From Ottelia alismoides (taxonomy: Eukaryota; Streptophyta; Magnoliopsida; Alismatales; Hydrocharitaceae): DNA of 64,000 nt. Made by a program: the position numbers and the translations under genes. Shown piece after piece: positions 10,959 to 22,650 of the stretch (positions are counted from its first letter, which is position 1; every line of letters starts with the position of its first letter). The notes beneath the pieces are model-generated. The model was not told where the DNA came from and did no database searches. It saw only the letters and a list, made by a program, of their open reading frames with translations. The DNA lies in assembly GCA_037367405.1 (NCBI GenBank), contig JAZKJV010001876.1, positions 2,108,001-2,172,000 on the forward strand, written 5' to 3'.

Positions 10959-12123
10959 TGACGAGATGGCCCGCATCTGCAAAGAAAATATCAAGGTCAC
11001 TCTGTCCTTAGACGAGATGATAGAAAGAGACTCGACTTTTCAAAAGTACCTTAAGGTGAGATGCACACCAACAAGGACCAGCAAACAGACTCCTAGCTGA
11101 ACAAAAAAACACATACTCTTTGTTGCCTCATCTCGTCTTATAAAAAATGAGCTGCCAAGGAAGAAAAGAGACATGGGTGCTCACTTTGTCACTAACCACA
11201 TCAAAGAAATTAAGTTTTCAAGAACATTGTTAGACAATGGTTCATCCATCAATATCATGCCCACAACCCAATTTGAGCATCTAAATCTAGGACCCCTTAA
11301 GTAATCTGCAGCCATACTTGAATTCGCAGACACATCAACTAAGCGACCTAGATGAGAGATTCGAAATGTTGTCATCAACATAGAGGGACAGAACTACCCA
11401 ATATATTTCACAATACTTGACATGGATGTCCCTAGAAATTGGAAATACTCCCATATGATACTAGGGCGACCCTTCCTTAGGACCAGAGGAGCTATATTCG
11501 ACTACACATCCGGGAGAATCCAGTTTGGAAAAGTTGAACTTAAAATGCAGCAAACTAGGTTTCAAAGACCTGACACTGAGTCCACCACCGAGTCTGAAAA
11601 ATCAAAAACTGAGACTGAATTTACAGAAATAATAGTTGGACCCTGGAGACAAAACCCAACCGCTATGATAGAATCAACCTCATCTGGAGAGGAAATTGTT
11701 TATGATTTAGTCTTCCAACTCATTTTTGCATCTACCTATACTCTAGGAGACTCAGAGTCCCCTCTGGACCTATCAATCCATTTTCCTTATGGACAATCCC
11801 TGAGTAAGGTACACAGATCGGACGCGGTGCTTACCACACCACATTACATCATTAGCAATCTGATCCCAGAAACAACCACGATGGTGGCCGATATGGATAC
11901 ACTGCAACCGTCCGCATCACAACAAGAAGCATCACTTAGGGGACCAGATTCGAGCAACATAATTAATCTACCTGAACTCAAACCATTGCCCCCTACGCTT
12001 AAGTATGCCTTCCTTGCAGGAGAAAAGGGATGGTTTCCGGTCATTATCAGTTCACATCTGACTGAAGAGCAGGAGATCCTCATGCTTAATGTTTTGGAGA
12101 AAAACCGCACGACTATAGGCTAG
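10959..12123 (+). pseudogene. Aspartic protease region of element A, broken
   Basis: The retroviral-type aspartic protease cleaves the Gag-Pol polyprotein. The active-site segment LLDNGSSINIMP lies near 11228-11263 and the flap and C-terminal part (ILDMDV, then MILGRPFLRTRGAIFDY) near 11417-11500. The D-N-G triplet replaces the usual D-S/T-G; F has the same triplet, so it is a lineage feature rather than damage. Stops interrupt it (after GPLK and after KRPR). The downstream segment ends with LTEEQEILMLNVLEKNR, the usual lead-in to RT in this group. Confidence 0.8.
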
Positions 12124-13599
12124 AGATTGTCTGATCGCCCAGGGATAAACCCAGCCCTGTGCTCACACCATATCTACCTGGAGGATAATGCTAAACCCTC
12201 CCGTGAATGCCAACGTAGATTGAATCTAAACTTACGGGAAGTGGTTAAGACTGAGATCGAAAAATTGTGTAAGGCAGGTTTCATATATCCCATCTCCGAC
12301 TCCAAGTGGATGTCACTTTTGCATGTAGTTCCAAAAAAGTCAGGACTTCAGATTATCACCAATGAGGAGGGAGAAGAGATCACAATATGGGAACCCATGT
12401 CGTGACATGTCTGTGTGGATTACATGCGCCTGAATGCCACAAAGAAGAAGGATCACTTTCCGCTGCCTTTTATTGATCAAATCCTGAAGAGATTGGCAGG
12501 GAGAGAATATTTTTGTTTCTTAGACGGGTACTCGGGCTACAATCAGGTAGCCATCTCTCCCGAGGACCAGGTGAAGACTACTTTTACATGTCCTTTCGGC
12601 ACATATGCATTCAAGCGAATGCCTTTTGGGCTTTGCAATTCCCCCGGTACCTTTCAGCGATGCATGATTGTGATTTTTACCGACATAGTTGAAGATTTCT
12701 TGAAAGTTTTCATGGATGACTTCTCGGTCCATGGTGATTCATTCGATGATTATCTAGCGCACCTAGATTGAGTCCTCCAAAAGTGTAGGGAAGTGAATCT
12801 GGTGCTCTCTTGGGAGAAAAGCCATTTCATGGTAAAAGAGGGTATTGTATTGGGGCATGTCATCTCCAAGAAGGGAATGGAGGTTGACCCTCCCAAAGTT
12901 GAAGTGATCAAGAAACTTGAGCCACCTACAGATATGAAACAAGTACGGTCTTTTCTAGGGCATGTCGGATTTTACAGGAGATTTATCCAGGATTTTTCAA
13001 AAAACACCCGACCGCTAACTGACCTCCTAGGGAAAGGCATCGAGTTCCTAGTAGATCATAAGTGTCTTGAAGCCTTCTAACTACTCAAAAGGAGGATCAT
13101 TGAGACTCCCGTTCTATAAGCTCCCGACTGGTCTCTTCCCTTCAAGATCATGACAGACGCATCCGATTTCGCAGTAGGAGCAGTGTTAGGACAACGAAAG
13201 GATGGAATCACGTGTTTTATTCACTACGTAAGCAAAGTTTTAGACCCTGCTAAGAAAAATTACACCATGACCGAAAAGGAAATGCTTGTTGTAGTTTTTG
13301 CCTTGGAAAATTTTCGATCTATACTTCTAGGATCGAAGGTGATAGTTTACACAGACCATTCTGCCATTCGATACTTAATGGGCAAAAAGGATGCAAAAGC
13401 ACGACTCCTAAGGTGGATACTATTGCTTCAGGAATTTGATTTGGAGATTAAAGATAAACCTGGTGTTAAGAATGTCATGGCTGATCATTTATCGCGGATC
13501 GAACATAACAAAATCCTAAAATCTGAATCCATCCGTGAAAGCTTCCCATCGAGTCAATTTATGCTATTGACTCACTCCCATGGTATGCAGACACGGTGA
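12124..13599 (+). pseudogene. Reverse transcriptase and RNase H of element A, broken by stops
   Basis: The domains copy element RNA into DNA and remove the RNA strand. RT motifs are in order: VVPKKSG, CFLDGYSGYNQV with its catalytic Asp, FGTYAFKRMPFGLCNSPGTFQ, and FMDD near 12712-12720. Then come the connection GFYRRFIQDFSK and RNase H with [27 protein letters not shown] and [10 protein letters not shown]. All segments from 12127 to 13599 share one frame, separated only by stops near 12124, 12403, 12769, 13078 and 13118, so the damage is point mutation. Several of these stops could be former CAG, CAA, TGG or CGA codons. Confidence 0.88.
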
Positions 13600-14906
13600 A
13601 TTATCTTGTCACCAAGGAAGTTCCTCAAGGTTGGCCCATGAATAAAATCGATCGACCCAAATCTGAAGCGAGACACTACCATTGGGAGGATCTGTTCCTT
13701 TTCTTTGAAGGACCGGATTGCATATGGAGAAGATGTATTCCTCAAGAGGAATACCAAAGTATCCTCAATCTGTGCCACACCTTGGAGGCGGGAGGACATC
13801 ACTTTGGGAAGAGGATCACTGAGAAGATACTACAATGTGGATTTTATTGGTTGGCCTTGTTTAAAGATGCTTACAATTTTATCAGGTCGTGCCCCATCTG
13901 TCAGAGAAAGGGAGGGACCATTGATTCCAAAGATGCCATGCCTATACAACCAATGATCATCTGTGATGTTTTCGATGCATGGGGCATTGACTTTATGGGC
14001 CCATTCCCGAATAGTCAAGGATTTGAATATATTCTTCTCATGATAGATTATTTATCTAGGTGGGTGGAGGCTATCCCTACTCGAGCAGCAGATAGCAAAA
14101 CTATTTGCTAGTTTTTGAAAGAGAATATTATTTCGAGGTTTGGAATTCCAAAAATGTTAATATCTAATGGGGGAAGCCACTTTGTCAATCGGGAGGTGAA
14201 GAAGTTGATCAAGGAATACGGCATCGAGCACCGTATCGCTACTCCTTACCATCCACAATCCAATGGCATGGCAGAGGTGTCAAACAGGGAGGTTAAAGGA
14301 ATTTTACAGAAGCTCGTCCGCCCTGACAGGAAGAACTGGTCCCAACTCCTTGACCAAGTTCTATGGGCTTACCGGACAGCTTATAAGACCTCACTGGGCA
14401 CCTCCCCGTTTCGAATGGTATATGGAAAGCCATGCCATTTGCTTGTAGAACTCGTGCATAAATCAGAATGGGCAATAAAAAAGATTAATTAGAACTGTCA
14501 CCGAGGAAAGAAGAACCGAGAGATGAATTTCAATGAACTTGCCGAAATCTGAAATCATGCTTATGAAAACAACACCATTAACAAGGACAAAGTAAAGAGA
14601 TGGCATGACAAGAACATTCGAACAAAGATCTTTTTCCCAGGGCAGAAAGTCTGGTTATTTAATGTAAAATTGAAAATTTTCCAAGGTAAATTGAAATCAA
14701 AATGGATGGGACCCTTCATCGTAAGAGAGGTACACAATAATGGTAGTGTTGGGATCTCAGAGACCACAGATGGCACGCAAACATCTATAGTCAACGGTCA
14801 GCTACTTAAACATTTTGTCAAATCCAACGAGCAATTAGTACAAGTTGAACAGATCTCCTTCACTCAGGGCATAGCTTTTGACGAAAAATTTGATCTGCCC
14901 AAATAG
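13596..14906 (+). pseudogene. Integrase of element A, broken; catalytic Asp changed to Asn
   Basis: Integrase inserts the cDNA into the genome. The zinc-binding N-terminus is intact (CHTLEAGGHH, then CPICQ), followed by the first catalytic Asp in FDAWGIDFMGPFP. The second catalytic position reads LISNGGSHF where the family has SDGG, so Asp is Asn. The glutamate motif YHPQSNGMAEVSNRE is present. The C-terminus runs to VNGQLLKHFVKSNEQL and ends at 14906. The frame differs from RNase H upstream (shift near 13590), and stops occur near 14109, 14490 and 14550. No env-like frame follows. Confidence 0.88.
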
Positions 14907-16655
14907 ACCACCTCTCTTGATCCAATACTCTTCTATATATTCATCAACTTGATCTCGGTCCCTCGATACTTAGGGGACGGATTTCATTGTCTATACAACA
15001 CTTCTATTCCTTACATTCGCCCTCGAATGCCTCATTTCATCATTTTCTTCCATGCTTAGTCCCTCAAAAGTCTAAGTATAGGGGGGCATGTCGACTTCTA
15101 TTTTTAGTCCTTCTATACTTAGTACGGGCTATGTCTACATTTCACTTTGTGCCATGAGGACATGGCACACTCTAAGTATGGGGGGTGTTTGTATATATTT
15201 ATCTAATTTATCCATAGCTCGTACTTTAATCATTTTTATAACATCGGGGATGGATACAAGTAGTGTATATTATGTGTATAATACCTATTTTTTAAAAAAC
15301 AAAAAAAACAAAAGAAAAAAAAAGGAAGAAAGAAAAAGAAAAAAAGAAGTGCCAATCATGGTCTTGCATTTCATTAAGCATTTATGCATTCCTTGGTTGA
15401 CATATCCCTGACACATTCGCTATCACTCGAGGCTTAAGGATTTTGAGGACACTGGATTTTTGTGATCGTGAGAATTTGAGTTAACATGCCTTAGTCATTA
15501 GGGTTTTGAACTTAATTATCCAAACTTCCCTAGTTTGAAAGATTTGAGCGCTATATGACACTCTTCATCTCTACCTTCGAAGAATATGATCAGTACAATC
15601 ACTTCCACAATTGCATGATTGATGAGATGAGTTGAGTTATCACTTGAGGAATTAGGACTAGAGAGTTGAGTTTAGACCTGATCTGATGATATTCGAGGAT
15701 GGGATAAAGTTAATGAAGGCTTCAGAAAACCTGAGTGTCAGCAAAACCCTAGCCAGTCTGTGAACAAGATTCATGTGCTATCTCTTTGATATTTACCTAA
15801 AGTGCCAGGGTGTAATGAAACTTAAGAAAATTGTTGATCAGTGTGCGCCAGCTTTTGGTAAAAGCAGTGGAGCTATCCAATAAAAGCAATGAAATATCAA
15901 AGAAAAGCTCTATCATCCAAGTCAAATTATAAATGAGCTTCCACCGATGGCGAGCGCCCCCAAATATTTTTAAAGTGTCCACTTGGACCAAGCGCTAATT
16001 AGGACCAATGAGTCAGGATGGCACCAAGAAAGGGATCTGCATCGTAAATGCTACAAGTCTGGTTGTCTAAGGTATCTTAGATACTCAAAAGAGACACACC
16101 CTGGTGTACTTCCAGAAAAACAAGTGCAGACGACTCCAACTCTCTTGACGGACACATTGGTCAACAATCTAAAAATTTACATGTGTTGAGTAAAAAGGCA
16201 CTCGAGAGGCCCCTTGTTCCAATGTGAGGGAGAGAAAATCAGACACAATCCTATGCCCTCCATCATCTGGCCGTCCATCTACACTTTCAAGTCTGACAAA
16301 CTAATGAGACGGTTGACTGAAGCAAGAATAGACTTATTCCCTAGTGTTGAGGATTAGGTCTAGAGGAGAGTCTATTGGATCAGAACTTTGGGTGATGTCT
16401 AGACTTGACTCTCATGAATGCAGTACACTAAAAAATCATATCCTTATATTATATGTACAAACAGAGAGTCTGAAAATTAGAGAAGTTGGATTCCTTTTGA
16501 TTTAAGCATGGTTGAGCCAAGAATTTTAGGATCACTCAATTAAGGGTCTTCTATGAATTGAGCCTTGAAAATTCATATGCACAGTCAGGGATATATTCAA
16601 CTAAGTCATCCATTCGTTGATGCTCGGGCACGAACATGGTTTAAGTATAGGAGTA
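14907..16655 (+). mobile_element. 3' untranslated region of element A
   Basis: No coding. It carries several purine runs of the form CTAAGTATAGGGGGG (15072-15086) and TAAGTATGGGGGG (15174-15186), and a purine-rich block at 15296-15350. From about 15400 it aligns with the 3' untranslated regions of E (54220-55440) and Z (reversed). It ends at the polypurine tract AAGTATAGGAGTA (16643-16655) directly before the 3' LTR. Confidence 0.8.
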
Positions 16656-19600
16656 TGATGAATCTCATATTCATCATGCTAAATTTGGTCAATTAGGCTC
16701 GGTTCTCAAAAATTCACATGCATTTGGTCATTAATAGAGCATCATTAGCATTCATACATGTGTAATTAATATTTGCATTTCATCATGCATAATTGCATTA
16801 AAATTTTCATTTTTAAATTAGCCCAAAAAGCCTCTAACTTCTCACATTTGTAAATAATTCATCCTAACTCCGATTGACCCCAAACCACCTCCATTGTGTA
16901 GATATTACTAACCTTATTAAATAAAAAATACAAAAAAATTACTAACTCAAATAAGTGTCAAATAATCCTAAAGTCTAATTTCTCATCTGACAAATTAAAA
17001 CACACATATCTCCCACATACAGTGTCCAATTTTGGTCTACTCACTTTTAAAGTACTCCATTTTCAAATACCTTCAAAATAACATCAGTTTCGTAAAATTC
17101 GAAGTTCATATGCAAAAGTTGGGTTTTGGGCCTCTTTTGCGCATTTTGACTTTTTACTATTTTTGACCTACGTTTTTATGTACATAATTAACCCTTTTAA
17201 TTTCATTTCCTCTTCACTTGTGTCCTTTGATGAAATTTTTAATAAGCGACACAAAAATCCAATTCCATATTAAAACTGAAATCAAAGAAACCGACTGTGT
17301 CCGAGTGTCCATTGTCGGTCTGTACAAAAACTATTTGTTTCATACTTCTTTTTATTGTTCTACTTTCTTATTTATTAAAAATAAAAAAAAATAGATTAGT
17401 GTGTAATTAATTTCTTTATATTTTATTGTATTTTTTCTCGAATTTTTATCCTCTTTCAAATCACCAAAAAAATACAAACTCCAAAAAACTGGGTTTCTAT
17501 ACACATGGAGAACCACAAGAAAGACCACTTCGCACAGATGACCTCTTTTGCTCATGGATCCTTCATAAAAGTTGTAGATCTCGTAGAGACGAACAACGTT
17601 GGTGAAGAAAATTTTTCGATCGAAGGTCTCCTCTTATTTCTTTTTCATTTTTCTTTCTTCTGTAATTTTGAAAAAATTTTTGGGGCGCCACATGGCAGCT
17701 CCTGCGCGTGCCACGTGCCCCCCCCCCCCCAACTTCTCTCTCCAAGTGCCTCGCGGCACGTGACCCTCTTCCTCCTCCAGCCGTTCGCCCCTGCTGCATG
17801 CAACGCCCCCTCCGTTCCTCCTCCATCGTAACCGCCACCACCGCCATCAATCCTCCCTCACCAGCCGTTCCTCCGCGTAACGCCCCTCCGATCGACCTCC
17901 TATAAAGAACCCCTCCTCACCGGCAGCAAAAATCATCCCCCATTTCTGGAGATCCTCAAACCCTCTGTTCTCCTTGGTGACAGCAAGTGACGACTGGTTC
18001 GCGGCGACACCTCCTCCGGCGAGATCCAAGGGACCTCTGTCCCTTGTCACATTTGCTCTCCGCCACTGCTCAGATTCGGACATCGTCTTCACGCTAGGTA
18101 CCCTCTTCTTCCTCGCCCTCCGGTCCTGCTCCAAGGCCACGGCCTCACACCTTGATCACCCCTTGCCCTCTGTCGTCCACCATCAGCCTTGCACAGGCTG
18201 GAACCTCTTCCCTCCCCGATCGCCCTCCGTACTTCGTCGCACCCCCTCTTTTTGTGCTCTGTTTGCAAGAACATCACCATCGCCTTCGGTCATACCAACG
18301 CCGTCTCTGCCCAAACCCCTGAACCCCTCCAGTCGTGTGTCGATCAGTTGAGGGTGCCTCGTCGTCGTGCCCCATCGTGTGGCAAGGTCTTCCAGCCCCG
18401 CTCATCTGCCCCCGCGCGCAAGGCCATGCCGTCTCCGCTCCGGCCGAGCTCCGTCCTCCATCGCGACGAACCGTCGTCATTGGATCGGGCAGTGGCCCTT
18501 GATCCAACAGCGCACGAGCAGCCACACGTCCCACCTTAGCCTCGACCCCAGCCTCGAGGCTCAGGTCACCTGAAGCGCCAGACAACCGCCACGTAGGCTC
18601 GGGCATCCGAGCCTGAGCCCCGCCATCCGACCCTCCGCCTTGATGCCCGAACCTGTGGTTCGGCACCCGAGCCATAGCCTCGGGCCGCTCGAGCCTCATC
18701 TCTGCCGTCGAACCTCCTGGAGCACGTGCTACGCATGTCCGCTGGGGGAAAATTGCAGACAAACCCCCAGTGTTTCCAGATTTTGCAAATATACCCATGC
18801 CTGGGGTAAATTACATCCAGGCCCCGTCGACTTTGTGAAATTGCATATAAGCCCCTCCAGGGACCTATTTGAAGCAAAAACTTTATTTTAATTACAATTA
18901 ATCCCTGAAATTGCATGGCATCATATCTTTTTCATACGAACACCGTTTTAAGCATATAATATGTCATTTTGAAGCTATTTTCATCCTCTACTATTTAGCA
19001 TGGCTTGTGAACAGCTCTGGGATTTTTATTGGTAATTAATATTTGAGGATCTATGTTGACAAATGCATGCTAATTTTGACATATTTGATTGACATTTTGT
19101 ACTGATTAATTTGAGGAAAAATTGATCTATTGCAGGGGCATGTTCAAGGATAAATAATTGAGTTATTTCTTTATTATTATCAATCACTCTTTGAGGATTA
19201 AATCACAGAGAAATTTAGGGGCTAGATCTCCTTGAAAATTATTGTTGATCTCTTTATTTGTAGGGTTATTTAGCTGGTGATTGATCTTATACCCCACATC
19301 TTGGCTCTTATCTTGATAAATATTTCTTGAAATTATTCGATATGTGATAGTATTTGAGGATTAATTGATAAATTTATTTGAGGATTGAACTTCATAAATC
19401 ATAGATCTAGTGTTTCATTCTCCCTGTCTATTTCTTCGCATCTGCATCATCATATTTTCTCTTTATTTTCTGATACAGAAATTATATTAACAATTAGTTA
19501 ATTATTTAATTTGATTTAAGACCATGAAACTAAGAATCACAGTTCCCTGTGTTTGACCTTGGTAGACTTGCCAAGTAAAAATATTCCACAACATTCAAAG

Positions 19601-19682
19601 GATTGTGGTATTTTGATCGACCGATTTTCACCTCATATACTATAATTCAGCATTATTAAAGAGGCAGATTTCACGTTCATCA
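16656..19682 (+). mobile_element. 3' LTR of element A, 3027 bp
   Basis: It starts TGATGAATCTC after a polypurine tract and ends CGTTCATCA; the ends TGATGAA and TTCATCA are perfect inverted repeats. The last 376 bases match the 5' LTR remnant. A GC-rich block (about 17690-18760) has its own frames (17505-18573) that match nothing known. TATAAAG at 17901-17907, downstream of GC-rich sequence, is the likely core promoter. The next bases, ACCAT (19683-19687), would be one copy of the target duplication; the other is outside the window. Confidence 0.88.
17901..17907 (+). promoter_or_regulatory. TATA box in the LTR of A
   Basis: TATAAAG sits between the GC-rich upstream block and the pyrimidine-rich sequence downstream, about 1245 bases into the LTR. 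It is the best candidate in the LTR by context only. Confidence 0.5.
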
Positions 19683-20120
19683 ACCATGACAGCGGGTAGG
19701 GACTTGATTATGCCGAAGAAATCAAGGTGTATTTTTATAATTATTAAAATTCGAATAATACGTACTTTGAGATTATACCTTGTATTTAATAATAATCAAG
19801 TTTGTCGATTAAGAGTGGATTGATAATTAATTTATGAATAGATGTGTATTTCCCTTGGAAGAAATAATTATATGAATGTGATTCATGATAATTAATTATT
19901 GAATTTGAATAAGAGGTGGAGGATCACATAAGTGACATCCATGGTCTCCCGTCAAGGCAAAGAGTTCTGTCGCCAGGGATTGTGTATAGGAGATGCATGT
20001 CTGTAGTGACAACTCATGTATACAAGCGCATCTAGATTGGGCTCTTTGCTTCTCGAAAGAGTAAGGCCATATGCGTAGCGACCCCAATATCGAGTCCTCA
20101 TATTATTGGGGCGATATTTG
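19683..20120 (+). mobile_element. Leader of copia element B, left piece
   Basis: From ACCATGACAGCGGGTAGGG onward this matches the leader of copia element C at 23690-24170 in the same order, including the block near 19925-20115 (GACATCCATGGTCTCCCGTC). The match breaks at 20120 exactly where C's 5' LTR starts and resumes after C at 30676. B's own 5' LTR and primer site must lie beyond A, left of the window. Noncoding. Confidence 0.82.
20116..20120 (+). repeat. Target site duplication of C, left copy (ATTTG)
   Basis: ATTTG directly precedes the 5' LTR of C and recurs at 30676-30680 directly after its 3' LTR. Five bases is the normal duplication for Ty1/copia. Confidence 0.93.
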
Positions 20121-22636
20121 TGTTGGAAATGCGAGCCCACGGCGAGCCATTATGCAATAAATGTTATTGCACATATCATTCCCTGATCTGAAATGAAGAA
20201 TGAATAATTTGTATAATAGGTCCCTTAGTACAATTAGGGTTATGTACCATGGCCATCTTAATAATCATACAGCTGTTGATTCAACTATTGAATCATAGAG
20301 GTTGGTGCTTGGATGAATATCTAAAGAGTTAGATTGAGGACTCATCAAGCACCGTCAAATGATAACTAAGAGATGATCTCCAGCCTGAGTAGGAGATGGC
20401 AATCCTATCTCTGAAGGCTGATATCTGACCGACCTCTTGATGCAGGTCCTCTGCATAGGGATAGAGATTCGGAGGTGTCAGATTAGTTAGGTCAAAGAGT
20501 TGACTTAACGAGATCGAGATAACCAAAGTCCTATATCATATGCTGTCATGATATAGGCACGCATCCTCTGACCGGAGACAGATGTGTTACTATATGTCTG
20601 AGTGTGTACATTTGGCAGACCAATAGGTTGATGACCTAATCAAGGTCTATACACCGGCGCGCTGGTGTGCATATAAGGGCATATGAGTAATACGATCTCT
20701 CAAAGGGATCATACAGGTTCAGTTACTGAACCGGAAGACATGAGCTCACTCATGAGATATTGGGATGAATCAAATTCCATGTGCATGGTCGTCTCGCTTT
20801 GGAAGCTTGACTGAATTTGTAGGTTTGATATATACTTTTAGTATATGATCAAGACCTAGGTATGATATACACTTTTGGAAAGTGTATGATCGATACCAAC
20901 TCCCAATGATCGAATGAGAAACTTACTGATAAAACCATGAAGTAGACAGTATAAAGTTGATCCGATACTTCGGGTTTAGTCTGAGTCTTCCAGTATGCAG
21001 GATGTGCAGGTATTGGGAATACCTGAGGGTGATTTGATCATAAACGATTGTATAACCATGACGCTTCCATTCCTAGGGAGTGATGAAACGGGTCTGGATT
21101 TTAGTGACTCCTCTCAGTAGAGAAGTGATCTGATCTTGGTCCAAGTGTTGGACATTGATCTGAATGTGATTCAGATACAATGAGAAGATTAGATTTACGG
21201 TCTTGATTTAATCAAGCATCTATGGGAGGCCCGCGATCTGGATTTGAGATATGATCTCAATATCCATGTCACTATACGTGGAACAATACAATCGCCCTGT
21301 CCTTATCTCCAAGTATCTGAGGAGAAATAGCATTGTTCTTAAATGGTTTAAGAACAATTCTATAAGATCTAAGCAAAGAGAATTTGATAATTAAAAGTGT
21401 TTTAATTATCATGATGTATGAGAAATTATCCAATATGATTAAATGTGATTTAATTAGTTTGGATAAGAATAATGTGGATAGAGATATCCAATTATTCATA
21501 ATATATTATAAATATGATTTATAATGTATTAGAGAGAGTTAATTATAATTTATATGTGTTGATTAATTATGATGTGTATTGGATACACATTGTGTAATTA
21601 ATTAACAATATGAATTACATGTTGTTTTGGGTTGTGAATATGATTCACAATTTTTCCATGGCAAGATTGCAATATTCTCAAAGATAATTGTGAATTATTT
21701 TTGAAGAATAAAACCCAAATAAATTTGGTGCAAATAAATAAGAGAGATTTCATGGAGATATGCAATCTCATGGATTTCCATGAGATTGCAATCTCCATGC
21801 AATCTCATGGGCGGCACACCTTTCCTATATGGAAAGGGTGTGCGCCCACTTGGAAGGCACATGGAGATGAAATCTCCATGTGTCTTCTCTCCTTATTTGT
21901 TGGGTTGATTTAGGAATGAATTATATTTGATTTTGTCAAATATATTTTAACCTAAATTTGTTGCTTTTGACAACAACAATCTTAGCCATTGGATGAACAT
22001 AAATCAATCTCATCCATTGATTCTATGTGTCCCATGGATTGAGATCCATGGATCCCAAAACCCTATAAATAGAGAGGCATACTTGGCTCTCTCTTTACAC
22101 ATGCTATTGTAGCACAAACTCTCTCTCTCTCTTTCTCATATACACGACAGCCCTTCTCTCCCTCTCTTCTTGGTGGCCGTCCACCTTGGTGGAGAGAAAC
22201 GTCGACGCCCGCGCCATCGTGTTGCCGCTTCGACTCTCTGCGGTTCTTTGTCTTCTTGGAGTGCTTCACTCACGAAGGAGACGTTTGATCTCGTGCGACG
22301 AGATCAGGAGCAACCGCGCTTGGATCAACTTGGATTGCGAGGACACCGCGACTCATCTCCGCGCTCGCAAGCCGTTACTCCGACGATCGGACTTGAGACA
22401 GGAGGTCTCTTTTCGTAGAGACTCGATCAACCACGCTTCAAGAGGTATTGCATTATACTTGATGTGGTTATAGATGAAACGATTTGAGAATGGTTCTCAG
22501 ATCATGTGGTTTCATCGGTTTAAAAATTTTAAAATTCCGCTGCTCCGAACAACTAGTATGACTAGTCGTTCTTCGTCGTATTCGATACGACGATCACGCT
22601 TCCATGATGCGCTTCAGGATAATTCCATATCCTTCA
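20121..22636 (+). mobile_element. 5' LTR of young copia element C, 2516 bp
   Basis: It starts TGTTGGAAATG and ends ATATCCTTCA, followed after two bases by a primer site. It differs from the 3' LTR (28162-30675) by about 15 substitutions and one 2-base change in a CT run near 22120, about 0.6 percent. The short frames inside (for example 22186-22473) lie in the R/U5 part and match no known protein. TATAAATA at 22064-22071 is the probable core promoter. Confidence 0.95.
22064..22071 (+). promoter_or_regulatory. TATA box in the 5' LTR of C
   Basis: CCCTATAAATAGAGAGGC is a good plant TATA context, followed by CT-rich leader sequence. The same box is at 30105-30112 in the 3' LTR, and B's LTR has TATATATA at 41404-41411 in the same setting. 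Confidence 0.75.
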
Positions 22637-22638
22637 AG

Positions 22639-22650
22639 TGGTATCAGAGC
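22639..22650 (+). promoter_or_regulatory. Primer binding site of C (initiator tRNA-Met)
   Basis: TGGTATCAGAGC is the standard plant primer site complementary to initiator tRNA-Met, two bases after the LTR end. It is intact. Confidence 0.93.

Noticed and set aside
14907..16655. An env-like gene after pol in A, as in some Athila elements
   Set aside because: No frame over about 110 codons, no signal peptide or membrane segment; the region aligns with noncoding parts of E and Z.
17505..18916. Open frames in the GC-rich part of A's 3' LTR, e.g. a 174-residue minus-strand frame
   Set aside because: Same composition effect; the block is LTR by its ends and by its neighbours, and the frames are not kept in other LTRs.
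22186..22473. Conserved small frames present in both LTRs of C (also at 30209-30512)
   Set aside because: They are identical because the LTRs are nearly identical; B's LTR does not keep them, so there is no sign of coding.
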